NCBI GenBank assembly: GCA_013396755.1
Contig: VWZF01001843.1
Coordinates: 744,001-808,000 of the forward strand
Direction: 5' to 3'
Source of the DNA: Sclerurus mexicanus
Lineage: Eukaryota > Chordata > Aves > Passeriformes > Furnariidae
Length of the DNA stretch: 64,000 bases
Positions 49,556-61,100 of the stretch are shown here, piece by piece. Below the pieces are notes generated by a model that ran no database searches, was not told the DNA's origin, and worked only from the letters and a program-made list of their open reading frames with translations. Each line of letters opens with the position of its first letter. The first letter of the stretch is position 1. The position numbers and the translations under genes were made by a program.

Positions 49556-52315
49556 GGTGCCAAGTTGGTTGGCAAAGCAGTGACAAGGACGGAAGGCATG
49601 AGCACCTTTGCACTCCTCCAGAGAGGGACAACAAGAGTCACGGAAAACCAGTGGCCTCCCTTCTCCCTGAGCATCCTGCCCAGGCCAGCACACCAAACGC
49701 CACCACAATTGCCAAAGGAGGCTCTGCAGCTGAGAGCGAAGCTGCCCCGGCACCGGGCTGGCAGCACGAGCGTGTGCCAGTACCAATGAACATCCGCACG
49801 CTCACCACGTTCGTGCGGCCCCTGCAACGCTGCTAATTCCGTGGCGAGCACTGGCTGGGGAAACAAAATGTCCAAAGCTGTTCTGCTTTAATTCGGTGCA
49901 GCAGAGAAGGGGAGAGAGTGCCCAGACAATAAAGGAATCTATGGATTAGTCACACGCTTTGTTCAAGCGATGCCTCTGCTCAGTTAAACTTGCCCTCCCT
50001 GACCTGCCTTCAAGATGTGTTATCATATTTTCTCTGAGTATTAGTCTGGAAAAAAACAAGACAAGCAATTCTTTTTTATTGATTTCTTCTGCCAGGTTTC
50101 TTGATGCAGAAGTACATTTTATGATCAAACTTCAGTCTTTACTTTTATGAGAGTAAACAATATACAGTGCATTTTTACTGGGTTTTTTTTTAAAGAAGAG
50201 TGTGTGCACATGTGATGAAGGAGGTAGAAGAAATGGGTTGTTTAAAATGATTCAAAGTTCACTTCTCTAGGTATTTCCTATTCTCTTCCTTCAACCTACA
50301 CAACAGCAACCATCACTAGAGGTTAACAGTCTGGTATTGCCCAGAAGGCAAAAAAAAGTGGAAATCAACTTCTTCAAAACTTTCCTTCCTAATTGCCAAT
50401 TAAATATTAATTAAGTCTTACTTAATACATATATCTGCAATGCAGCCGAATGCCACCAGAGCATGAGTCACAGCTCTCTGCTCCCTGGCTAATGAAGTCA
50501 CCGCTGTGTCAGCCTGCACACACATGCACACAGAAGTTTACAGCCACTGGAATTAATTCAGAGTGCATTTGTCCCCTCTCGGAAAACTGCAAATCACCTT
50601 CCCATCCTGCCCTTCAGGAGGTCTGCAGACAGTCCTGCCTGTCTGATGCTAAATGAGGGGGATGACTCTCTGGGGGGGCTTTGCAGGGGAAGCTCAGGTG
50701 GTTTCTCACCCGGCTTTGAAAGAAAAGGACTGGATAAATCCCAAAAAGGTGTAGCAGGTACCTGCACTGCCACCTTCAACCAGAGACAGGCTTGATGTCC
50801 CCCAGAAGAGTATTCAAGAGACTTGTTTAAAGAAACAAAAATCTGCTCTTCTTTTAAGTGCTGATTATAGGTACTGGAAGGGACTTGAGAAATGTCTACT
50901 GACATATTTATAAAATAAAGCTAAAAGAGAGTGATTCTACTGCAATTCCATCTTGCATTTTGTCAGAGAACAGGCAAGCGTGGAAGGAAGGATCACATGC
51001 AGCATCCGACTGCTCCAGAATGTGGAGTCCCAGCCCTCATCCATAATTTACAGGTTACTGCAACAGTGCAGGTACAGCTACCAAAGAGAGTTTTCACCCA
51101 GCAGCCAGGCTGAAGCTGAGAGAAGGCTTTCTGTCCCTCACTGAATCCTGATGGCCATCAGCTGTTTGCCTGGAAATTCTTAGCAGAAATACAAGAATAT
51201 AGAAATACAAAACCCTCCAGAATTTTGTAAGCACCATCGAATGGTTTGAAGAGCACGGAATTCTTTTATCATTATAGGTGGTGGGGGGGGGCGGGAAAGC
51301 AAAGAACCTGTTCAGGCTGAAAAAGGGAGAAACTATGAAGCAAGATATGAAACCAGATATTTTTCTATACACAAACCCAATACAAATGCATTAAATCATC
51401 ATTTTATCCAAGTTTATCTGCTTTTTAAGGAGAATCCTGACTATCCTTTTAGGGGAAATATGAATTAAAAACCTGTTTATTTAAATGCTGGATTCTTTAC
51501 TTGAGAACAGTTGTTGAGTGTCAAGAAACAACAAACCCCAGCCTGTTCTGGTTGCACACCTTGTCATTAGGGTGACACATAAACCCTGAGGAGAGTGTTT
51601 AATGCCTTTCCTCTCCAATGGAAAAACATGGATTTCCTCTACCACACATCCTGGGAGAAGAAGCGCCGTGTTGTCAAATATTGAGTAGCTTAATCAATAT
51701 GCAGCTGAAGGGAAGCCGAAACACTCCAAAATACTGTTACCTCAGCAGGGATGAAAAGCAAGGCTCGACCTGACAGGTTGTTCAGGGGGGGAAATGCAGC
51801 AGGTTTAATTTTTCTTTTCATGAAAGAGACTGTCACAATAATAACTGGCCCCAGCAGAAGCCTTTATGTACAGAAGAGGGAAAAATCAGGTAAAATACTT
51901 AAACATCAAAAATCTGACTTGGAAAGGCCTCCCTTTTCTAGTTTAAAGGAAAAACTGTATTTCTGTAGAGAAAAGAATACGCCTCAACATATTCATGGTT
52001 TAAGAACGCTTAGAAAAATTGTAAATATGCTACAAATACTGCGAAAAATATTATTATTTGTTTATGATATTTTGCTAGCTTGAAATTTGCATTTAATGTC
52101 ATTTAAACAATACAGAAGGAAATGGGGGTGTCAGTTTTCATGCTTTTCTAGCTTTAAACAAACATAGAATAACACGAATATTATGTTTTCTGCATTTTCT
52201 CCATCACAACTGCAGTATACACCTGATTTCTTAGATCAAATCACAGGTATTTCCATGACAGGTACTTTGTTGTCTCTTCTGTTCAATTCTGCTTTTAGAA
52301 TGTTTTTATCTTGAC
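49556..52315. other. Non-coding DNA, no gene seen
   Basis: Unique sequence after the CR1. A G9 homopolymer followed by CGGG (about 51284-51296) is the only low-complexity tract of note. Confidence 0.55.
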
Positions 52316-52350
52316 TATACACACACACATATATATGCACACACACACTT
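52316..52350. repeat. (CA)n/(TA)n compound microsatellite
   Basis: Interrupted ACACAC, ATATAT and CACACAC blocks. Confidence 0.9.
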
Positions 52351-53114
52351 CCCTCTCTCAGCCACTGAGCCCTTGCCAAGAAGCAGCAATCCAGCAAACA
52401 GTGAGACAAAATCTGTCCCTGCTGCCAAAACTCTCCATTTCAGGACACACGGAGCAGATAAGGGGGATGCAGAGAAGGCTGAGAGCATTTACATCTCCCC
52501 ACTTCTCAGAGGGTTGTATTCACTTAAGTGCAGCGATTCTAAGGGAAAACATTCCCAATTGTCATGAGATATCCAATAAAATTCAGAGTTCACAACAGCC
52601 TTTCCCTAGAGGCAGGGCTGGGCTCTTGGCTCTCCTGCTATTCCAGGGCAGCATTTGCTGGGTGTTGAACACAATTCCTGCCCGTGTAGCAACTCTGGGT
52701 TCTGTTATTAAATGGCACCACAGCTTGACTTTGGTTTGGGTTTTGGTGCTTCTCCAACGTTTCCATGGGAAAAAGATTCCAAGGTACCAGCTTTCCACGC
52801 TTCCTGCTGATCAGCAGGGTCAGGCACAGGCTTTGGGCCAGTGTTTTGGCGTAAGGGCTGCTGGTCCCCCCTGGGCAAGCAGGCAGAGGACATTCAGCAC
52901 ACCCCAGGTCATGGAACTTTTCCCACAGGACTCTGCCTTTAGCCAAAATCAACAAAATCCTGGAGAACCAGCAAATTGCTCAACAGCAGCCATGACTCCA
53001 AAGGCAGGATGGATGGACAGGGGTGTCTCTGACTCGCACAACGAGCAGCTTCCCAAACACTTGTCAAGTGCAGCCTTTCTGCCAGCCAGAAATAAAATCA
53101 GCACCTCTCTCTAG
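52335..53114 (+). other. Longest non-repeat open frame (about 259 codons), probably not a gene
   Basis: An open frame runs from an ATG inside the CA microsatellite (52335) to a stop at 53112-53114. Its translation has no recognisable domain, signal peptide or sustained membrane span, and its start in a microsatellite argues against a genuine initiation site. A frame this long is somewhat unlikely by chance in this composition, so it is recorded, but other frames on both strands are also open in the same GC-richer region. It may be a chance ORF or part of a non-coding transcript. Confidence 0.12.
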
Positions 53115-53210
53115 AACAACACTTTTGTCCTCCAGAGTCCTAAGCCAGGGCAAGACCCAATACATGGAGCTGCAGCACCAAGTTAGTTTGTCCTGGCCAC
53201 CCCAGTACAC

Positions 53211-53600
53211 CTGGAGAGGTGAATGCCCACCTGGAGAGGTGAGTGCCCTCCTGGAGAGGTGAGTGCCCTCCCGGAGAGGTGTTTGCCCTCCTGGAGAGCT
53301 GTGTGCCCTCCTGGAGAGGTGAATGCCCACATGGAGAGGTGAGTGCCCACCTGGAGGGGTGAGTGCCCACCTGGAGGGGTGAGTGCCCTCCTGGAGAGGT
53401 GAGTGCCCTCCTGGAGAGGTGAGTGCCCTCCTGGAGGGGTGAGTGCCCTCCTGGAGAGGTGAGTGCCCTCCTGGAGGGGTGAGTGCCCACCTGGAGAGGT
53501 GAGTGCCCACCTGGAGAGGTGAGTGCCCACCTGGAGAGGTGAGTGCCCTCCTGGAGGGGTGAGTGCCCACCTGGAGGGGTGAGTGCCCTCCCGGAGTCCC
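53211..53600 (+). repeat. 20-bp minisatellite, 19 copies, with splice-donor-like motif
   Basis: Nineteen exactly 20-bp units run from 53211 to 53590 without indels, followed by a partial unit. The modal unit is CTGGAGAGGTGAGTGCCCTC. Fifteen units contain GGTGAGT, which with the preceding bases gives GAGGTGAGT or GGGGTGAGT, close to the 5' splice-site consensus. Two common variants (CCCTC/CCCAC endings; GGAGAGGT/GGAGGGGT) are interspersed, indicating past block duplication or conversion. Where a CCCAC unit meets CTGG, a CACCTG E-box is created. Because 20 is not a multiple of three, all three minus-strand frames cycle through the same 20-residue peptide, producing long but meaningless ORFs of 149-168 codons. 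Confidence 0.97.
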
Positions 53601-54541
53601 TGCAGCTCAGCAGGCCCTGTGTCGGCACACACGGTGTGTTACCCAACCCAACTGTAAGTTAGCCCCGAGGCCACCGGACCTGCCCTCCAAGCAAGTTATT
53701 TGGTGGTGCAAATGAAGATCCAGATCACTGGAGACTGCCAAAGGGAAGGGGCAGCTCCCCACACGGCCGTTTTTAAAAGCAGAAAACAAGGCAAATGCAA
53801 GCGGAGGTTAATGCAATATATACAAGAAGAGAAATAGGATTAGATGTGATGTATGTGCCAAGAGGCCTTCTGCAGGCAAGGGAAAAAAGAGAATAAGGTT
53901 AACATCTTTGATTTTTCCCTTCCCCCTCTCCAGGAGCTGAGAGGAGTCTTCATAGCAGCAAGGTCAATTCTAATCTTATTTCCTTATTTCTCACAGTTAT
54001 TTCATTACCTTCATTCCCATTTTTTAAACTTCACAGCAAAATAATATTTTTTTCCAGAAATCTCTGCAACCTGGTATCAGTGAGATATCAGAGCAGCTCA
54101 TTTTAAATAATTAACAAGCACGAGACGTACAAAGAAACCTCTTTAAACAATAGCCACCTGCAACAAATATTCAAAGAGAATGCACCCTTTTCTTCTTGGA
54201 ATGATTGCTGCCTCTCATGAAAACATTAACATTTTGCACATCCAAGAAAAAAAAAAAAGATGCAATTAGCAAGAACTTTCTCTATTTCTGTTCTCATTAT
54301 TGCTGATTACCAGAAATTATCAGGCAAATAATGGCTGCTTTCTCTTCTTATGATCAATTTATTCACCCTCCATCTGATTTCTCTGGCGAAGAACTGCAAT
54401 GTGGGCTCTTGTGTCTATGGCACTTTGTGAGAGGAAGGAGGAGGGAGAGGGAGAGAAACTGAACAGCAACTCTGTGTGAAGTATCAGAAAGTATTTAAAT
54501 TATCTGTGCCAACCTGGAATTTTACTTCCAGCCCTGCAATA

Positions 54542-54556
54542 TTTTTTTTTTTTTTT
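54542..54556. repeat. T15 homopolymer
   Basis: Fifteen T bases followed by GCATTTTG; no element body was recognised alongside. Confidence 0.9.
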
Positions 54557-55595
54557 GCATTTTGTTAAAATCACAGCACCTAGAATCATCTGATTAATCC
54601 AAATTATTGATTGTAACACTAAATAAAACCAGCTTCTCATATAGCAAAAAGGTTAAAAGCACCTTCTCAATAGAAGTTTGAAATGACTAAAAGGCTTAAA
54701 AGCTCCTCATAAAGCCATCCCTCAAAAAACCTTAAAAGAGAGACCCCAAATCTCCTGATTTCAAAGACACTCCTAATTTCGGGGTGATAACACTCATCTT
54801 TCAAAAGCAGGGTGAGACGGTTTCCATGGCAGCTGGAAGAGCTGGGGGTTGCTCCACTCCAGTGCCAAAGCACAGCCAAGTTTTCAGCAGTTGCAGCAAA
54901 ATGTATCTGGGAACTCTGTTGGAAAGCGCAAACCCCCCCAAAAAGCTGTGCCCGGTTGTACATTGGCAGAGCTGTGGCTCTTACTGTCCAAGGACCTAAT
55001 TTAAATCTCTTTAAGAGAGCTGCACTCCATCCTTGGGCTGCTGGCTTTTTCTCAGGGGTGGGGAAGATTTCTCTTGCTGGAACCATTTAATCCCCTGTTG
55101 TTGAGGGCACAGGCTCATCTCCTGCCTGGGGGACACTCCCCTCCAGGGAGCTCTGCCCCCAAGGCACAACTGCAGTTCCCATATTTAAGACCAGGCAAAA
55201 CGATTTGCTTTTCAAAATGGAGAAAAAAAAAATACTGTTCTCAGCCTGAGATTTTGCATTTTAAGCTCTAGCCTGGAGCAAATTATTAAGGCAGAATTAC
55301 TGTCTAAATCCCTGGAAATAGGGGTTTATCGTGAAAATACTGACAGATCCATAACTATAGCCATGCAAATACAGCAGATAAAAATATGTATAAATGATAA
55401 TGTAATTTAATGGCTTAAAGAATTTTTGCTGGGGAGGAGGGGAACGTCTGCTTTATTTTGACAGTGTAAAATGTCAGAGCAGAATCCAAGGATGTAGCAG
55501 AGTCACACTCTATACTTCTTGGGGATTTTTTGACAAGAACAATTTCAGTGTTCTATTTAACACACTTACGACAAATTTAAGTGATGAATTGATGC

Positions 55596-55701
55596 CTGAG
55601 AGACAGTGTGGCGAGAATTAGGAGAACAAATTCTCTTGTTATGGGAGCAGCTACAGGCCAGTTCAGTGCTGAGAGGCATAGTGAGAGTTAGGAGAGGAAA
55701 T
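55596..55701 (+). repeat. Imperfect direct repeat pair, 73-base offset
   Basis: Segments of about 35 bases starting at 55596 and 55669 share CTGAGAG.CA..GTG, GAGAATTAGGAGA/GAGAGTTAGGAGA and a following AAAT, with several differences. This may be the remains of an old tandem duplication. Confidence 0.45.
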
Positions 55702-57886
55702 GTGCAAAGAGTATTCTGTCAGTGGAAGTGAAAGTGGAAAGCCATATATTTATTAAACCATAATGTCACCAGGTTATACTTTGAAGTACCTCAGAGGCAC
55801 TGACTCCTCAAAGTCTGTGGATACAAGAGCAGGATCAAAGTCTTTCTGGAAAAGCTGGCTTGCTAAGAGAAGCAAACATTACTGTACTACTCCAGATGTC
55901 ACTTTTAGTCAAATATATTATTTCATTGATCTCCTCTAATATGCAGTAAAATCGAGCAAACTGCTCTGTAAAAATGAACCTTCACTTAACAGTGGAATGA
56001 AGTCGGGCATCACTCTTGAGGTCTCATTTTGGTCCCATTTTCCACGCTCAGTAAATGGTCCCAGCCACACTGAAACCTGCAGTTACTGCAGCTCTGACTC
56101 CACCAGTGGACACAGGAGCTCAGGGACAGGAACACATCCAAAAGGACACTGTCCTGGACATTTTTAAAGCATAATGGCAGCAAAAGCCATACGCAAGAAA
56201 CACCGTGGAGAACAACGTCAAAGCCAATCATGCCAGCTTCCAAAGATTTGCTGGGCAGAAATCTCCTGACTTGGGCTTCACCAACCATGAAAACATCTCC
56301 CACTGGCTTTCAGCACAGCTGAATGGGTGACCTGCTCCTACAGAATCAGGAGCTTGAGCTGAGAAAGCAGTGCAAGGCCTGTGGCTGGGTTTATAGGGCT
56401 TGCAGAAGGAACAGAGTTTGTATCACTGTGCATTCTGAATGAATTGGTTTAAATTATTATCCACGGCAAATGAAGCATTCTTGCTCAGCACTGAAGCAGC
56501 CGTGTAGAGCAAAATGTTGTGTGGTGCAACCCTGAGGCTCACCACGGAACTGGCATATCAGCAGGGATTTGGATTAGGGTAGAGTCCAGTGTGGAGGGGG
56601 AATGGAGAGGCAAAGGCAAGCGCAAGAGACTTCCACTGTGCACAGACACACTCGAGCCGAGCACCTGCAGGCATGGGCAGTAGGTGCTGAGTCCTTACAA
56701 ACACTGCTTGTGTAAAATAGGGATGGGAATTCCAGGGGAATCCAGCAGGACCTGCTGCTGTTACTGCTGCTCCTCAGCTTTACGCATCACTGAGGGCAGA
56801 GGACAGGGTGAGGCAGGTCCTAAGTGCTGGCAAATAATGTAAATGCGGGTGATCTACACTTTTTTCTACATTTCTTGTATTTGGGCTCCACTGCAGGTGA
56901 AGACTTATACCGGCTATAAGGACTTATTAAATGCAAATACAAAGACCAGCCTCTCCGAATCCAGAAGTGAACAATCAACAACCCAGGCAGCCTCCCCATA
57001 AAATCCTGTTGTTGAGTCCATGGAATCATCTGTCTATGCTTGTGGACTCCATGAAATCTTCAAACCCACCTCTGTGCTTCTCCACCTGCACTCATGGTCT
57101 GGCCTGTTTTCTTCCACAGAGAAGTAAATTATGGTTCTGTTTGATTTCAGGTCATTTTACCAACCAAAACCTAAGTTACAGTGGTATACACAAAATATAC
57201 CTGTTGGCTCTCTCTGTTTTCAACTATTATGTGATTATTTCTGTCCCCAGGTCTAACCCAAAAATTAAAGCTCTGAGGGTCAGGTTGGCTTCCAATTAAG
57301 GAGAAGATTATTGCTGCATCTCTAAAACAGGCTGCTTCCTGTGAGATTTAGGTTAACTAGGGGGATACACCCATGGCAAATCCAGGGCAAAATGAAGTTA
57401 TCCTGCACCAAATCTTTCTCCTCTTTTTTTTTAACTCCCTATTAATGTTATGGTCAGTTACCCAGCTTTGATGAATTTAAGAGAAGAAATGGAAATTATT
57501 TATCGATTTCTCCCCAACTCCAACCCTCTCTCTCCTACTGGCTATTCCCACTAACATTTACCTTTACCCACCAACATTGTAGTCAATATTTATACTGTTT
57601 GAAAAGAAAGGCGAACATGTCTGGCAATTTAAGATAAAAGTGAAACCAGGAATCCTCCCAAATCATATTAAAACTCACGGAGCTGAAGACAGAAGCAAGA
57701 AATAATTACCATTGCTATTTTTTAAAAATGTCCATATGACTGTTTTATCAGAAGCCACTCACTAAGTGATCAAACTACTCGGAGGCATTCAGAGCAGGGA
57801 CCATGTGGCAGTTTACAAAGCATTGGTTGTTCACCATAATTTGGCCATGGCGAGGAGCCAAGGGACTGCTCACAGACATATGGTTA

Positions 57887-57892
57887 TTTATT
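57887..57892 (-). terminator. AATAAA hexamer downstream of the 63-codon ORF
   Basis: On the minus strand AATAAA lies about 33 bases after the stop codon of the candidate ORF, a plausible position for a short 3' UTR. The hexamer is common in A+T-rich DNA, so it is only supportive. Confidence 0.2.
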
Positions 57893-57924
57893 CCCACTAC
57901 CCAGGCACTCACACAGCCTGCGTG

Positions 57925-58116
57925 CTACACCACTTGATAAATACAACGAGCTTCAGGAACAAACAGGACCACAAGTGCACAGGCAATTAACGCAAACGCT
58001 CCAAAGAGCGTGTGGAACCACCAGCATGCCCAGTCCCGGCGTGGTTTGCTAAGTCCTTCTTCGCTGTCACTCAACAAATCCCCAAGGACTGGCTCCAACT
58101 CAATGTACTGGAACAT
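57925..58116 (-). CDS. Candidate small single-pass membrane protein (63 aa), unrecognised
   Basis: This minus-strand frame starts with ATG at 58116. The -3 base is A, a favourable initiation context, and an in-frame TAA lies six codons upstream. Residues 1-22 are acidic, with a SDSEEG cluster resembling a casein-kinase-2 site. Residues 24-28 are basic (KPRRD). A hydrophobic run of about 21 residues (about 33-54, WFHTLFGAFALIACALVVLF) could cross the membrane with the basic side facing the cytosol, and a short polar tail follows. The frame stops at 57925, and an AATAAA (plus strand 57887-57892) lies about 33 bases beyond. I do not recognise the family. It could be a small-protein gene, the end of a larger spliced protein, or chance; a 63-codon frame alone is unremarkable in 64 kb. 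Confidence 0.2.
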   Translation of the reverse strand: MFQYIELEPVLGDLLSDSEEGLSKPRRDWACWWFHTLFGAFALIACALVVLFVPEARCIYQVV

Positions 58117-58129
58117 GTTTGACTCCTTT

Positions 58130-61100
58130 GTTTAATCACATCTGAAACGGCGTCTTCTGGAGCGACACATCAGCTGAAAGAGTTTAACTGTTGTTTTGAA
58201 AACAACATTGATCCATGCTTTATTTTAAAGGCTGCAAGAGGAGTCTGTCTATGCGAGGAAAAAGTGAGGGAGTGAAGCCCATGTTAGCGGTGAGAACAAC
58301 AGGGCAAATTTATTCTGGTAGGACACAAATTCACTTTAAAATGGATTTCATCCTTTCAACTCTTTCCCTGAATTTAGACTGTTTATGCCTTGCCAAGTGC
58401 CACAAAACAAATCCTTAGCTGCCCATGGAATGCTTGAAGCCAAACAAAATATTCAATTTTGAATGAAAATTACAGCAGAAACTATTAAAAAGAGATGTGT
58501 GTGTGGTTCTTCCCCATTATCCAAATCACACAGCCTTTGTTTACGGTGCCCAAAGCAATCCTGCAAGTGCTGCTTCCCCGAGTCAGCCAGAGCTTTGAGG
58601 GGGACCCATTAGATGTTTCCTTACTGTTAGCAAACCAAAGCTGGTTTGTTTTCAGGATGCAAACTGGGATGGTTACACTTCCGAAACAGGGGAAACTAAA
58701 GAGCAAACCAGAAGAGACACAAGTTCACGAACAGCAATCTGCCCACAGCTGTGCCCTTGTAGGAAACTCTCACTTCAAGGCCTGGTACTTGGTCCTATCT
58801 GCTCTCTGGGAAACTTCTTCCATCTCCATGAGCTCTGGTGCTGTCACTTCCCTCCTCTTCCACGGGCTGGAGCCACCTATCCCTGCCCATTATCCCAGAG
58901 CATCTCCTGCCTCCTAAAAGCCCTGCCTGACCAAGGCACAGCTTTGCCAATGGAGGGCAAACAGAAGAGATGCCTTTTGTCACGTGATCAAGAAACCCTT
59001 GAAGGCAAACCCCAAGAAATTCAACTCATTTTATGGCTTGGTTTTCCTGAGACAACTGTGCAATCGGAGCTGGGAGGGCAGGAACCCACCCTCTGCTGGG
59101 AAACCTTTCTGGACCACCAGAGCACCCTGGCATTTTATTGAACAGACAAATCTTAGGTGGAACGAGCGAGTGTTGAGCCCCAGTCTTAAGTAAGAGTGAT
59201 TCCCTCTGATGGCATCTCACCAGGGATCATCAACAGCTCATGTGGAGCTGCAGCTGCACAAATCATGGCCATCCCAAGCTCTGCTCCATGCTAAGGAACG
59301 ACTGACCTCCCTGCTCACTTAGGCAAGATTAAACAACACGATTTACAAGCAGAAAATGCAGCTAAAGGGTACAGATTCTGAGGCTGCCAGAAGGATGCAA
59401 CAGCCACAGACTAATGTTTGAGTTTGGCATTCAGGGAGGATAAATGTTTAAGGATAAACACAGGGAATAGGTTACAGAATATTTTGCCTGTATACAGAAT
59501 AACTACATGGCCTAAAATGTCACAACCATTTACTTCTCCAGCCTTTTTACAATATACTAATAGCTGTTAAAAAATAATGGCCAAATGCCTTCTTTTTAAT
59601 GGGAATAGATATTTTTCTGCTAGAGAAACTAAAAAAAAAAGCATCATGATAAATTGGTAAGCAAAATATTCTTTTACTCTATTCTAATGGAAAATAACTG
59701 AATGTCTTATAAATAGAATTTTATGAAGCATTCAATCCTTGCCTGTATGTAGAGAGCCAGAGCTTCCTCATAAACTCATCTATTTCCTGGGGTTTAAGCT
59801 CCACCAAAAAAGTTTACTGGATTAGAGAACTGACAGTAGTATAAATAATGCTAATTAATTATACCAGAGGATATGCTGTCATTTTAGAATGTGCATATAC
59901 AGAAGGCTTATTAATAGTGATTACCAACCTTCATTTATCAGCGTTCCCTTACCAAGTGCAGTGACTTGTGGAAACGAGGAAAGGAAGGCAGAAGAGAGAC
60001 AGGATATCACACTGCCAGCCCTATCAGCAACTTGGGCAGTAGGAGCTGAACCCTCCGGAACACTGGGCACCTCGCTGAGGGTGTTGTTATCCAGCTGTGG
60101 GAATACCTGGGCAACATCTGTGAGGATTGGCCATGGGACACGTGCCAAACCCTCAGAGAAGTCTGAGACATCCTGGGGAGGGAGAGGAAGAAGAAAAAAC
60201 AAACTTGGCCTGCCGAAGTGCCAATAATATTTGTAAACTAAAGGCAGTGTAGCGGGCAGCAGGAATGCAGGGGAAACTCAAGGCACAGTCAGTGACCTTC
60301 CCAAATTATGCATGATGTGTCATTTGTTTGCAGCCTGAGCACTTACTTGAAACTCGCCATCAAGATTTGAATCCCACTTCTGGTTTTGGATAAATAAAAC
60401 CGATTTTTCTGTGACCCACGGAGCCTAATTTGAATGTTGCTGTGGAACTTTCCTAATTAAGCCATTGGGTATTTTCTTGCACTCTCTTTAAACCACTATT
60501 GACGTCTGTTTTAGTGCATCCCCACACGGGAGCACCGATCAGACTCTTCTTGGTTTGTGTAACATACGATGTGAAACAACCAAGTCAGTCTGATTGCAGC
60601 AAAACATTTGTTCTTCTCGCAAAGGATGTATCTCAAGCTGACCTCTGAAAATCCCAACAATTCCATTCACTATGTTAAAGCTATCGAAGAGGAGATGCAA
60701 AAGATCAAAAGAAAGCCGGGTGTTCCAAAGCAAAGACGTTCTGCCCATAGTTAGATAGCACTGGGCATGGAGATCCAGACACCTCATTTGGAGAGCAAGA
60801 CCAGTTCTAGGATATGCTCTTTTTGACACACTCTGCTATCAAAGCAAGCACAGAAGCACCACTACTACTAATTTTCTGTGTTTATAGTCCTCATTCCTTA
60901 AACTCAGCTGCGTTTCAGTTACCTTGATGATGTTTGGGATGTGCTGTCCCTCAGGGCCATGGAAGGTGGAGAGCAGATTCAGACTGATGGACCTCAGAAG
61001 ACAACTCGTGCTGATGGTGACCTCCCAAACATCAGGACCACATCTGGCTGAAAGCCAAAACAGTTGGGACACGTATTAGTGCCTCTGAGTCGAGAATAAA

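Larger units (their letters stand above)
53601..57880. other. Non-coding DNA, no gene seen
   Basis: Mostly A+T-rich unique sequence. It holds an A12 run (about 54246-54258), a T15 run (54542-54556) and an old imperfect repeat pair (55596-55701). A run of GGGAGAGGG-type purines lies at 54431-54457. No exon was recognised. Confidence 0.55.

Noticed and set aside
49175..49786. Minus-strand frame of about 203 codons
   Set aside because: It lies largely antisense to a CR1 fragment, and the overlapping frames are a by-product of its GC-rich sequence.
53064..53646. Three minus-strand frames of 149-168 codons
   Set aside because: All three encode the same 20-residue cycle of the 20-bp minisatellite, so they are repeat artefacts.
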